Shown here piece after piece: positions 15,942 to 22,696 of a stretch of DNA of 64,000 nucleotides; position 1 is the stretch's first letter; every line of letters begins with the position of its first letter. Under the pieces are notes generated by a model. That model was not told the origin of the DNA. It did no database searches and saw only the letters and a program-made list of their open reading frames with translations. Source of the stretch: Bradyrhizobium sp. CB3481. Lineage in GTDB: Bacteria > Pseudomonadota > Alphaproteobacteria > Rhizobiales > Xanthobacteraceae. The stretch covers positions 3,306,501-3,370,500 of the forward strand of contig NZ_CP121647.1 of assembly GCF_029714305.1 (NCBI RefSeq). Reading direction: 5' to 3'. Made by a program: the position numbers and the translations under genes.

Positions 15942-17594
15942 TCATGGCGGAGGTGGCGCTGCGATCCGCGCGCGGATGGCGGCAAGTTCGGTTTCGTCCC
16001 AGATGCCGATCAGCACGCCGTTCTTCACCTGCAACTGCTGGGCGGCATAGGCGGCGATCTTCGCATTCGGCGTCGTGATGTGCATTTTCGGATGCAGCGC
16101 CCAGTCGAACAACTCCGATTGCAGCCGCGCCACGATCTCGGCGCAGGCGGGATCGGCGCCGCGGTCATTAAACTCCTGCGGGTCGGTTTCGAGGTCGTAG
16201 AGCATCGGCCGGAAGCCGGAGGCGTGGATGAATTTCCAGCGGCCGTCGAACACCATGAACAGGCGGCAGCGCTCGATCGGCTGGTTCAGCATCACGCGAA
16301 CATCCTGCATGGCGTAGTCGTATTCGGAGAACACGATCCTGCGCCAGTCGGGCGGCTTGCCACCGTGCAGCAGCGGCAGCAGCGAGCGGCCCTCCAGGAT
16401 GTGATCGGGCGGGGTGGCGCCGAAATAGTCGATAAAGGTCGGGGCGAGGTCGATCGCCTCGACCAGCGCATCGCTTACCGTGCCGCGCGTGGCGTCGGCG
16501 GCGGGCGAGGGATCGATCACGATCAGCGGTATCTTGGCCGATTGCTCGTGGAACAGATCCTTCTCGCCCATCCAGTGATCGCCGAGATAGTCGCCATGGT
16601 CCGATGTGAACACGATCATGGTCGTCTCGAGCAGACCACGCGCTTCGAGGAAGCGCATCAAGACGCCCATCTGGTCGTCGATCTGTTTGATCAGGCCCAT
16701 ATAGGTCGGGATGACCTTTTCGCGCGCCTCGTTGCGCGACATGTTGCGGGAGTAGCGCATGTCCATATAGGCGGCGAACACTGGATGGGCGTTAGCGCGC
16801 TCCTCCTGCGAGCGGATCACCGGCTGCACGTCCTGCGGGCCATACATGCTGGCGTAGGGCTCCGGCGCGATATAGGGCCAGTGCGGCTTGATGTAGGACA
16901 GATGCAGGCACCAGGGCCGGCCGTCGTCCTCGGCTTCCGCGATGAACTCCATCGCGCGCCGCGTCATATAGGGCGTCTCGGAATGCTCGTCCGGCACCCG
17001 CGCGGCCTTGTCGGCATGCACCAGCAGCCAGCCGTTCTGCAGGGAGCCGTCGTCGGCCTCGGCGGAATTGGCCCAGTGCTCCCAGGGATTGGGCGCGTCA
17101 TAGCCGTGCTGGCGCAGGTAATCGTCGTAGGCCGGGCGCGGCCGCCCCGTGGGATGCAGGCCGTCGTCGCGCTCATAGGGCTCGAAGCCGCATTCCGAGA
17201 CGTGCACGCCGATGATCGAGTCCGCGGGGATGCCGAGATTCTTCAACCCTTCGAGGTCGGGCGCCATATGCGTCTTGCCGACCAGGACGTTGCGCACGCC
17301 GATCTTCTTCAGGTGATCGCCGAGCGTCGGCTCGCCGACGCGGAGCGGCCAGCCGTTCCAGTGCGAGCCGTGCGAGCGCATGTAGCGGCCGGTATAGAAC
17401 GACATCCGCGACGGGCCGCAGATCGGCGACTGCACATAGGCGTTCTTGAACAGCACGCCGCGCTTGGCCATGGCGTCGATGTTCGGCGTCTTCAGCACGG
17501 GGTGGCCGGTACAGCCGAGATAGTCGTAGCGAAGCTGGTCGCACATGATCCAGAGCACGTTCTTCGCAGGCGTTTTGGGCGTCATCTCGGGCAT
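15942..17594 (-). CDS. Sulfatase-superfamily hydrolase (arylsulfatase/phosphonate monoester hydrolase type, 550 aa)
   Basis: Opens with the metal-binding strand NVLWIMCDQLRYDYLG and has the formylglycine signature PICGPSRMSFYTGR, with Cys59 as the residue oxidised by formylglycine-generating enzyme (C-x-P-S-R form). The second metal site is VFTSDHGDYLGDHWMGEKD, with a following conserved Lys/His. No signal peptide is seen, so it is cytoplasmic, which fits the phosphonate monoester hydrolase/phosphodiesterase branch. Its length also fits that branch (about 510-550 aa). It hydrolyses sulfate or phosphonate/phosphate esters; the substrate is unknown. No maturase gene is visible. Confidence 0.88.
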   Translation of the reverse strand: MPEMTPKTPAKNVLWIMCDQLRYDYLGCTGHPVLKTPNIDAMAKRGVLFKNAYVQSPICGPSRMSFYTGRYMRSHGSHWNGWPLRVGEPTLGDHLKKIGVRNVLVGKTHMAPDLEGLKNLGIPADSIIGVHVSECGFEPYERDDGLHPTGRPRPAYDDYLRQHGYDAPNPWEHWANSAEADDGSLQNGWLLVHADKAARVPDEHSETPYMTRRAMEFIAEAEDDGRPWCLHLSYIKPHWPYIAPEPYASMYGPQDVQPVIRSQEERANAHPVFAAYMDMRYSRNMSRNEAREKVIPTYMGLIKQIDDQMGVLMRFLEARGLLETTMIVFTSDHGDYLGDHWMGEKDLFHEQSAKIPLIVIDPSPAADATRGTVSDALVEAIDLAPTFIDYFGATPPDHILEGRSLLPLLHGGKPPDWRRIVFSEYDYAMQDVRVMLNQPIERCRLFMVFDGRWKFIHASGFRPMLYDLETDPQEFNDRGADPACAEIVARLQSELFDWALHPKMHITTPNAKIAAYAAQQLQVKNGVLIGIWDETELAAIRARIAAPPPP

Positions 17595-17821
17595 TTCGGT
17601 TGGGACGGGGAGAGGGGTGGGATGGTGCGGTATCGCGGTCCAGATAACAATCGCGCGGGCGGCCGGTAAAGCGCCGTTAACGAATGGATAGCGCCATTTC
17701 TCGCAATTGAGCGGCGATCCAGCCTCGTACGTTAGCCTTACCTGCAGTTTGGCCTGATGCCTTAACCCTTGAAGGGCTGAGTTGCATTAAATTGGGACGT
17801 GAGGAAACCGGGGTCCGAGCG

Positions 17822-18268
17822 ATGCGTATCGGCGTCACACTGGCACTTTTCATCGCGACGACGTCGTCGGCTCTGGCCGGCGGCGGCTTTGAGATCGTGA
17901 TTCCGGGCCGCCCCGGGGTGCCCGTCATCATTAACGGCGTCGACGCCTCCTATGCCGTGGTCGAGGGCGACTGGGGCCTTGCCAAGCGTACCCATGTCCA
18001 GCCGACCATCTATGGCGGCCGCTATATCGATCCGGTCCCGAACGTCGGCCACTATTATCCGAGCGCCGGCCGCATGCCCGGTTATGGCCGCCTGGAGATC
18101 GAGCCGCCGGCGAACCGGAAATTGCCGCAGCCGGCCGAGAGCTATCACCAGTCCTGGTCGGCGCAGTCGGCGCCGCTGCCGGCGCAGTCCAACGTGCCGG
18201 CCGATCCGCCCGCGATCATCTACGCGCCGGAGTTCGACCGGCGCGGGCCGCACAACCTTCCACGTTAA
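17822..18268 (+). CDS. Secreted conserved hypothetical protein (148 aa)
   Basis: Starts at ATG 17822 with a short signal peptide (MRIGVTLALFIATTSSALAGG). The mature part is Pro/Tyr/Gly-rich (GRPGVPVIINGVDASYAVVEGDWGL, YGGRYIDPVPNVGHYYPSAGRMPGYGRLEIEPP). It ends in a proline-rich tail. Typical of Bradyrhizobium periplasmic proteins of unknown function. It lies 33 bases upstream of another secreted Tyr-rich gene and probably shares its transcript. Confidence 0.75.
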   Translation: MRIGVTLALFIATTSSALAGGGFEIVIPGRPGVPVIINGVDASYAVVEGDWGLAKRTHVQPTIYGGRYIDPVPNVGHYYPSAGRMPGYGRLEIEPPANRKLPQPAESYHQSWSAQSAPLPAQSNVPADPPAIIYAPEFDRRGPHNLPR

Positions 18269-18301
18269 GAAGAGCAAACAAGATACCGACAGGAGAGAGT
18301 A

Positions 18302-18691
18302 ATGCGTCAGATACTTAAAGGATTGATCGCGGCAGTTGCCGTGATGGTCGCAGCGCCCGCGATGGCCTGCGGCTACGCCCCGTGCGCCGCGCCGATCTAT
18401 GCCGCGCCAGCGGTCAGCTACGGCTATGCGGGCTGCGGCCCCTGTGGCGGCTGGGTGCGCGAGCGTCTGCCCGATCCGGAGCAGCAATATTATTGGGTCA
18501 ACCAGGGCCCGACCTATACCGGTCCCGGCAATTTCGCGCCGTATCCGGTCTATCGCGAAGGCACCATCTCCGGCTACGGCTATGGCTACAACCGGCCGTA
18601 TTATCGCGCGCACCGCCATTATCACGGCCACCGCTACAGCTATTCCGGCCGCTACTACCAAGGCCGGCCGGTGCTGCGCCGTTACTACTGA
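18302..18691 (+). CDS. Secreted Tyr/Gly/Cys-rich protein (129 aa)
   Basis: GGAGAGAG lies three bases before ATG 18302. The signal peptide is MRQILKGLIAAVAVMVAAPAMA. The mature N-terminus has four cysteines (CGYAPCAAP, CGPCGG), suggesting disulfides. The C-terminus is a Tyr/His/Arg-rich repeat-like tail (YGYGYNRPYYRAHRHYHGH). Likely periplasmic or surface-associated. It is the second gene of a pair and is followed by a terminator. Function unknown. Confidence 0.78.
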   Translation: MRQILKGLIAAVAVMVAAPAMACGYAPCAAPIYAAPAVSYGYAGCGPCGGWVRERLPDPEQQYYWVNQGPTYTGPGNFAPYPVYREGTISGYGYGYNRPYYRAHRHYHGHRYSYSGRYYQGRPVLRRYY

Positions 18692-18716
18692 TCCAACGGT
18701 AGTTTGAAAGCTTCAG

Positions 18717-18746
18717 CGCCCGTTCGCCTCGCGAGCGGGCGTTTTT
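18717..18746 (+). terminator. Rho-independent terminator
   Basis: An 11-bp stem with one G-U pair (CGCCCGTTCGC / GCGAGCGGGCG), 3-nt loop, then five T. It ends the two secreted-protein genes and abuts the stop of the convergent rlmB. Confidence 0.88.
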
Positions 18747-19573
18747 CATTTCATCAGTCCGAGTCTGCTCGCGCCGATATAAAGTGCCAGCACCGCGGCG
18801 TTGGAGACGTTGAGGCTCTTGATCTCGCCGGGCATGTCGAGCCGTGCCACCACGCGGCAGGTCTCGCGGGTCAATTGCCGCAGGCCCTTGCCCTCGGCCC
18901 CCAGCACCAGCGCGAGGGGCTGCTGCAACGTGACCGCGCCGAGATCCTCGGTCCCCTCGCTGTCGAGCCCGACGGTCATGAAGCCGCGGTCGTTCAGCTC
19001 GGTCAGCGCGCGGGCGAGATTTTGCACCGTCACCAACGGCACCAATTCCAGCGCGCCGGAGGCGGATTTCGCCAGCACGCCGGTGGCCTCCGGGCTGTGG
19101 CGGGCGGTCGTGACGATGGCCTTGACCGCAAACGCCGCTGCCGAGCGCATGATCGCGCCGACATTGTGCGGATCGGTGATCTGGTCGAGCACCAGCACGA
19201 TGCCCTCTTGCGGCAGCGTATCGATATCGGGCGAGGGCAGGGGATCGGCCTCCGCCAGCATCCCCTGATGCACGGCGTCGGGGCCGAGCCGCTGGTCGAT
19301 GACGCTCGGGCGGACGATCTCGGGGGCGACGCGGGTCTCGATATGCTCGTCCGCCAGCCGCCGGGCGGCGTTTTCGGTCAGGAACAGCTTTCGGATCCGC
19401 CGCTCCGGGTTGGCGAGCGCCGCCGAGACGGTGTGCCAGCCATAGAGAATCATCGGCCCGTCGGTGCCGAAATCGCGCTCGCGCCGGTCGGCGGAACGGG
19501 CGAATTTCCGGCCTTTTTCAAAGGGTTTGCCGCCACCCCGGCGAAATGGCGGCTTTCGGTCGCGATCGCTCAT
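18746..19573 (-). CDS. rlmB: 23S rRNA (guanosine-2'-O-)-methyltransferase RlmB (275 aa)
   Basis: SpoU/TrmH-family enzyme. After a basic N-terminal tail (about 40 residues) comes the substrate-binding domain (ILYGWHTVSAALANPERRIRKLFL). The SPOUT knot domain follows with motif 1 DPHNVGAIMRSA, motif 2 LVLGAEGKGLR and motif 3 SLNVSNAAVLALY, which form the deep trefoil knot and bind S-adenosylmethionine. RlmB methylates the 2'-hydroxyl of a guanosine in 23S rRNA domain V. The basic tail is typical of alphaproteobacterial forms. It sits divergently next to tRNA-Tyr. Confidence 0.93.
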   Translation of the reverse strand: MSDRDRKPPFRRGGGKPFEKGRKFARSADRRERDFGTDGPMILYGWHTVSAALANPERRIRKLFLTENAARRLADEHIETRVAPEIVRPSVIDQRLGPDAVHQGMLAEADPLPSPDIDTLPQEGIVLVLDQITDPHNVGAIMRSAAAFAVKAIVTTARHSPEATGVLAKSASGALELVPLVTVQNLARALTELNDRGFMTVGLDSEGTEDLGAVTLQQPLALVLGAEGKGLRQLTRETCRVVARLDMPGEIKSLNVSNAAVLALYIGASRLGLMK

Positions 19574-19779
19574 GGGGAGCTTGTGTCACGCGCGCCCGAA
19601 TATGGCAATTTGCCCCCTTCGAGGGCATTTTTGGTGCTCCGCCTTGGTTGACTTTGCCACCCCCCTTCGCCCATAAACGCGCCGGCCGCAGCCGGTTTGA
19701 TCCGCGCTTTCGGCCTCAGCGCCATTTCCATGGTCCGGTCCTCCGCCACTCGGGCGGCCGGTTCCTGACGCTGACGGAC

Positions 19780-19865
19780 GGGGAAGTGTCCCGAGTGGCA
19801 AAGGGAGCTGACTGTAAATCAGCCGCCGTATGGCTTCGAAGGTTCGAGTCCTTCCTTCCCCACCA
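19780..19865 (+). tRNA. tRNA-Tyr (anticodon GTA), CCA encoded
   Basis: Class II tRNA of 86 nt: acceptor GGGGAAG/CTTCCCC, anticodon loop CTGTAAA with GTA, a long variable arm after TCAGC, T-arm GAAGG-TTCGAGT-CCTTC, discriminator A and CCA at 19863-19865. Confidence 0.96.
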
Positions 19866-19925
19866 TCCTGCTTCGCGCCACGGCGCTTCGCAGGATTGCA
19901 GCCTTCCCGACCGCGAAGCAGGATG
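19864..19925. repeat. Perfect 14-bp inverted repeat at the tRNA-Tyr 3' end
   Basis: CATCCTGCTTCGCG (19864-19877, beginning inside the tRNA CCA) is the exact reverse complement of CGCGAAGCAGGATG (19912-19925). A related internal copy, CTTCGCAGGATTGCAG, lies between them. A second imperfect hairpin (CCCTCC...GGAGGG, 19926-19951) follows and contains the ribosome-binding site of the GIY-YIG gene. Confidence 0.8.
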
Positions 19926-19960
19926 CCCTCCGAAGCCTTGGCGAAGGAGGGCCGCCTCAA

Positions 19961-20377
19961 ATGCATTATGTCTATCTGCTGCAAAGCGAGCGTTTTTCCG
20001 ACCAATGCTATGTCGGAATGGCGTCCGACGTTCAGAGGCGACTCTCCGACCACAATGCAGGCAAATCTCCACACACTTCGAAGTTTCTTCCCTGGAGATT
20101 AGTTACATACATTGCCTTCTCCGACGAACAAAAGGCTCGCACGTTCGAGCGATGTCTCAAGTCAGGGTCAGGGCACGCATTTGCTAGAAAACGGCTCTGG
20201 TTGCCACAACTGCCGCGCCGAAGCCCATCGGGCGTAGGCGGGCTGTGGCCGCGAGCTACGGCTCAGCAAGCCATCCTTCGCTTTCCACATCCGTCGTTGT
20301 TGCCGTCTGCGCTCGCTCCGCACCTCACCCCTCCTGCGCCGTTTCCGGCAGCGCCTCGCCCGGCAGATAGAGCCTGA
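19961..20377 (+). CDS. GIY-YIG nuclease-superfamily protein (UvrC/YhbQ-like)
   Basis: The first ~85 residues form a compact GIY-YIG domain: HYVYLLQS and CYVGMASDVQRRLSDHNAG correspond to the two signature strands and the catalytic Arg, followed by WRLVTYIAFSDEQKARTFERCLKSGSGHAFARKRL. Proteins of this family normally end about here. The remaining ~50 residues are Pro/Ala-rich, overlap the convergent YCII gene and are probably not conserved. GGAGGG precedes the ATG within a hairpin. The cellular role of these small stand-alone domains is unsettled (DNA repair or selfish element). Confidence 0.75.
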   Translation: MHYVYLLQSERFSDQCYVGMASDVQRRLSDHNAGKSPHTSKFLPWRLVTYIAFSDEQKARTFERCLKSGSGHAFARKRLWLPQLPRRSPSGVGGLWPRATAQQAILRFPHPSLLPSALAPHLTPPAPFPAAPRPADRA

Positions 20378-20714
20378 TCGGCCTGATCTCATAAACCGCG
20401 GATGGATTGACGCGGTGCAGGTCGCGGGCAATGGCGATTGCGGCGTCCGCATCGGCGCAGTTCACCACATAGAGGCCGAGCAACTGCTCTTTGGTCTCGG
20501 CGAACGGCCCATCGATCACCATGCCGTTGCCCGGTCCGCGCAGGGTGCGGGCCTCCGCCGTGCCGCCGAGCCGCGCCGCGGGACCGAGCAGCTTGCCGGC
20601 GTTGAGCCGGTCATGCACCGCGAGCAGGCCGGTCATCACGGCCGCGTCTTCCTGCGGCGTCCAGGACATCACCTCGGCTTCGACGTGGTAGGCGAGAATG
20701 GCGTAGAGCATCAT
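20325..20714 (-). CDS. YCII-domain (DGPF) protein, 129 aa
   Basis: Ferredoxin-like fold protein of the YCII/DGPF family. The opening strand is MLYAILAYHVEAEV and the signature DGPFAETKEQLLGLYVVNC lies near residue 70, followed by a helix (ADAAIAIARDLHR) and a strand (AVYEIRPIRL). Members are small cytoplasmic proteins, often encoded beside ECF sigma factors, with suspected enzymatic roles and a conserved His/Asp pair. Its 3' end overlaps the tail of the GIY-YIG frame by 53 bases. Confidence 0.88.
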   Translation of the reverse strand: MMLYAILAYHVEAEVMSWTPQEDAAVMTGLLAVHDRLNAGKLLGPAARLGGTAEARTLRGPGNGMVIDGPFAETKEQLLGLYVVNCADADAAIAIARDLHRVNPSAVYEIRPIRLYLPGEALPETAQEG

Positions 20715-20906
20715 GTTCTCCTTGATCGGGGCTTGGGGCGGAGCGGCCTCTCCTTAAAGGACGATTTTGCTCCTTTCATCCCGACAAATGGCCGCGACGA
20801 AACATTCCGGAAACACGATAGTTCGGATTGCCCTTGAACGCGGCACGGCGGGTTCCCGACTGATGAGCAGAACGCGAGATAGCGCGCAGCAGTCAAGGAG
20901 ACGGTC

Positions 20907-21104
20907 ATGCGACGCCAGCCAGCCACGATCATCTGCGATGCCGAACGGCTCTACGCACCGTCAGCTTCGTCGCAGGCCGGCGATTGGCACGACGTTTCCG
21001 GCCACCACCGCTACTACGGCAGCTCCGCCATCAATGGTGGCGAGCGCCTCGCCGAGAGCCGCCGCGGTAGCCGGCCGCCCTGGATCGGTTTCTGCGGCGC
21101 TTGA
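20907..21104 (+). CDS. Possible small protein (65 aa)
   Basis: An AAGGAG Shine-Dalgarno sequence lies six bases before ATG 20907. The product is polar and aromatic-rich (GDWHDVSGHHRYYGSSAINGG) with no recognisable domain. The good ribosome-binding site is the only support. It points toward the minus-strand terminator at 21112-21146. Confidence 0.3.
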   Translation: MRRQPATIICDAERLYAPSASSQAGDWHDVSGHHRYYGSSAINGGERLAESRRGSRPPWIGFCGA

Positions 21105-21111
21105 TCGCCAA

Positions 21112-21146
21112 ATAAAAAGGCGCGGCGGGATGGCTCCCGTCGCGCC
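21112..21146 (-). terminator. Rho-independent terminator of rreB
   Basis: Read on the minus strand: a 12-bp stem with one G-U pair (GGCGCGACGGGA / TCCCGCCGCGCC), 4-nt loop, then TTTTTATTT. It lies 60 bases past the rreB stop codon. Confidence 0.88.
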
Positions 21147-21205
21147 CCAATTGTTGTCTCGCTGGCCAGGGCTGAGAGCGCCCCGATGCCAGGCCGGATT
21201 AGAGC

Positions 21206-21250
21206 CTAGCGGGCGATCCCAGCGAGGTGACAGCGCTTGGTATAAGACAC
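21206..21250 (-). CDS. rreB: rreB micro-gene, 14-residue peptide
   Basis: A GTG at 21250-21248 opens a 14-codon frame, MSYTKRCHLAGIAR, ending TAG. It is preceded by a 17-nt Shine-Dalgarno sequence fully complementary to the 16S rRNA 3' end and followed by a terminator. These features (14 aa, GTG start, 17-nt SD, transcript of about 165 nt) match rreB, described in Bradyrhizobium japonicum and conserved in Bradyrhizobiaceae. As I recall, weak translation and strong 30S binding control its stability. A 165-nt transcript ending at the terminator would start near 21277. A longer frame to 21391 is rejected because this SD sits inside it. Confidence 0.9.
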   Translation of the reverse strand: MSYTKRCHLAGIAR

Positions 21251-21266
21251 TGGATCACCTCCTTTC
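21250..21266 (-). promoter_or_regulatory. Extended 17-nt Shine-Dalgarno sequence of rreB
   Basis: On the minus strand GAAAGGAGGTGATCCAG runs into the GTG start; its last G is the first base of the start codon. The plus strand equals the last 17 or so bases of 16S rRNA (CTGGATCACCTCCTTTC), so it pairs along its full length with the anti-SD tail. Confidence 0.92.
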
Positions 21267-21413
21267 GTTGTTGGTGGAAACATCAATATAGACAGCGAAT
21301 CTGTCCCTGTTAAGGGGCCTCGCCGGGCCGAAGGATGGTCCAAAAGGGGCTTGGATGGGGCGCGCGTGGGGCGGGTTGAGACCGGCTGCATGGCGTGTTA
21401 GGTCAACGCCCGC

Positions 21414-21487
21414 GCGGGTGTAGCTCAATGGTAGAGCAGCAGCCTTCCAAGCTGAATACGAGGGTTCGATTCCCTTCACCCGCTCCA
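21414..21487 (+). tRNA. tRNA-Gly (anticodon TCC), CCA encoded
   Basis: Acceptor GCGGGTG/CACCCGC, D-stem GCTC/GAGC, anticodon loop CTTCCAA with TCC, T-arm AGGG-TTCGATT-CCCT, discriminator T and CCA at 21485-21487. Confidence 0.95.
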
Positions 21488-21903
21488 GCCTTTTCAAAGA
21501 CTTAGAGACTTGGCGAGAGGTCGGATTTCATTCCGACGATTGGGCTGCCTTGCACGTCTCACGCTCGCTTTCCGATCAATTGTTTCGCGCATCGCCTGGC
21601 TTTGCCGCCCAGATCGTGTTTGCCGCCGCGATGCCTGCGTTGCCGCCTCCACAGAGCGCTGCATGGCCATGGTGTCGCGCCAGCCGGGAAGTTTTTTTCG
21701 AACCTCGCCCAAGGATTCCGGCGTCTCATTCGTCAGAGTTCATGAACGCCCGGAAAATCTCTTTCCGGTACCCTCGGCTGACGAGTGAAAACACCATGGT
21801 AGTGACAAAGCGCATCCGATCGCGGTCCTGGACGGGACTGGCCGAGGGACCGGGTCATGGTCCCGATTGTCCTGCTCAATACTTTCGTCCCTGAGGAAAG
21901 AGC
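21488..21903. other. Gene-free stretch upstream of an ECF sigma gene
   Basis: No supportable gene or RNA. A short inverted repeat (GGGACC...GGTCCC, about 21846-21865) lies about 40 bases before the sigma gene and could be part of its control region. Confidence 0.4.
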
Positions 21904-22494
21904 ATGGGGCGCGCCATTCAGCTTATGAGCGCAGAGGCGACTGAGCCGCCGGATGACGGCGCGACGGACGACGACCTCGTCAGTCTGGCCATACAGGGCA
22001 ACCGTGCCGCCTTCGAAGCCTTGTTGCGGCGTCACTACGACCTCATGCACCGCATCGCGTGGCGCATGACCGGCTCCCAGGCGGACGCGCAGGACATTTG
22101 CCAGGATGTCTGCTGCGCACTGGTGGAACGGATCGCGTCATTCAGGGGCGAGGCGAAGTTCACGACCTGGCTGGTCGGTATCGTGCGCAACGCCTGCCAC
22201 GACCACCATCGGCGTCATTCGACGTTGACGCGCCTGAAAGGCCATCTCGCCGTGCTTGCCGAAATGGCGACGCCGCCGGATGGCCGGGATTTGTTTCGTC
22301 GCAGCTGGCTCGCAAGCGAGCTGGCGCGGCTTTCGCCGCTGCTGCGGGAGACGGTCGTGCTCGTGGTCGGCGAAGGCATGACGCACGCGGAGGCGGCCAC
22401 GGCGCTCGGCGTCTCCGAGTCGACCATCTCCGGCCGCATGCACGAGGTGAGGCGGCAGGCAGGTCTCGCGAAGGACATTGGCGATGAGTTCTGA
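21904..22494 (+). CDS. ECF-type RNA polymerase sigma factor (196 aa)
   Basis: Group 4 sigma-70. Region 2 spans about residues 45-110 (FEALLRRHYDLMHRIAWRMTG, DAQDICQDVCCALVERI, FTTWLVGIVRNACHDHHRR). Region 4 spans about 135-190 (LSPLLRETVVLVVGEGMTHAEAATALGVSESTISGRMHEVRR). AGGAAAG precedes ATG 21904; Met8 is an alternative. The next gene overlaps its end. This sigma/von Willebrand pair is a recurrent arrangement in Rhizobiales, where no classical anti-sigma is encoded and the membrane vWA protein may take that role. Confidence 0.9.
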   Translation: MGRAIQLMSAEATEPPDDGATDDDLVSLAIQGNRAAFEALLRRHYDLMHRIAWRMTGSQADAQDICQDVCCALVERIASFRGEAKFTTWLVGIVRNACHDHHRRHSTLTRLKGHLAVLAEMATPPDGRDLFRRSWLASELARLSPLLRETVVLVVGEGMTHAEAATALGVSESTISGRMHEVRRQAGLAKDIGDEF

Positions 22495-22696
22495 TCACGA
22501 CATCATGCGTTTGCCCGACCCGCCGCCGCCAGCGCCGGACGCGCGTGCGGCGGCCATGCAACAGGCGCTGCTGCGCTTCGATCAAAAAAGCGCCGAGGAA
22601 AAAACGCCGACGACGGCCAAGGAATGCCGACCGACATCCGTCTCATCGAGCGAACCGCCGCGCCCTTGCGGCGGTCACGCGAGAGGTTTGTCATGA
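22484..22696 (+). pseudogene. N-terminal segment of the vWA protein, separated by a frameshift
   Basis: The ATG at 22484 overlaps the end of the sigma gene. The product (MSSDHDIMRLPDPPPPAPDA, then RAAAMQQALLRFDQKSAEEK) matches the usual cytoplasmic N-terminus of this vWA family, a short DIxxL-P-x-PAPD start and an AxxxAxxxF helix. The next family segment (DDGQGMPTDIRLIERTA) continues only in another frame. The switch maps to the A6 run at 22599-22604; one extra A would fuse the two. This suggests a 1-base deletion, a sequencing error at a homopolymer, or ribosomal slippage. Confidence 0.6.

Noticed and set aside
16080..17669. 529-codon plus-strand frame opposite the sulfatase
   Set aside because: Shadow of the sulfatase gene, which has an intact active-site signature.
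17762..18661. 299-codon minus-strand frame opposite the two secreted-protein genes
   Set aside because: The sense genes have signal peptides, ribosome-binding sites and a terminator; the antisense product is low-complexity Ala/Arg/Val.
21250..21266. Apparent fragment of a 16S rRNA 3' end on the plus strand
   Set aside because: The 17-base match is explained as the extended Shine-Dalgarno sequence of rreB on the minus strand; no other rRNA sequence is nearby.
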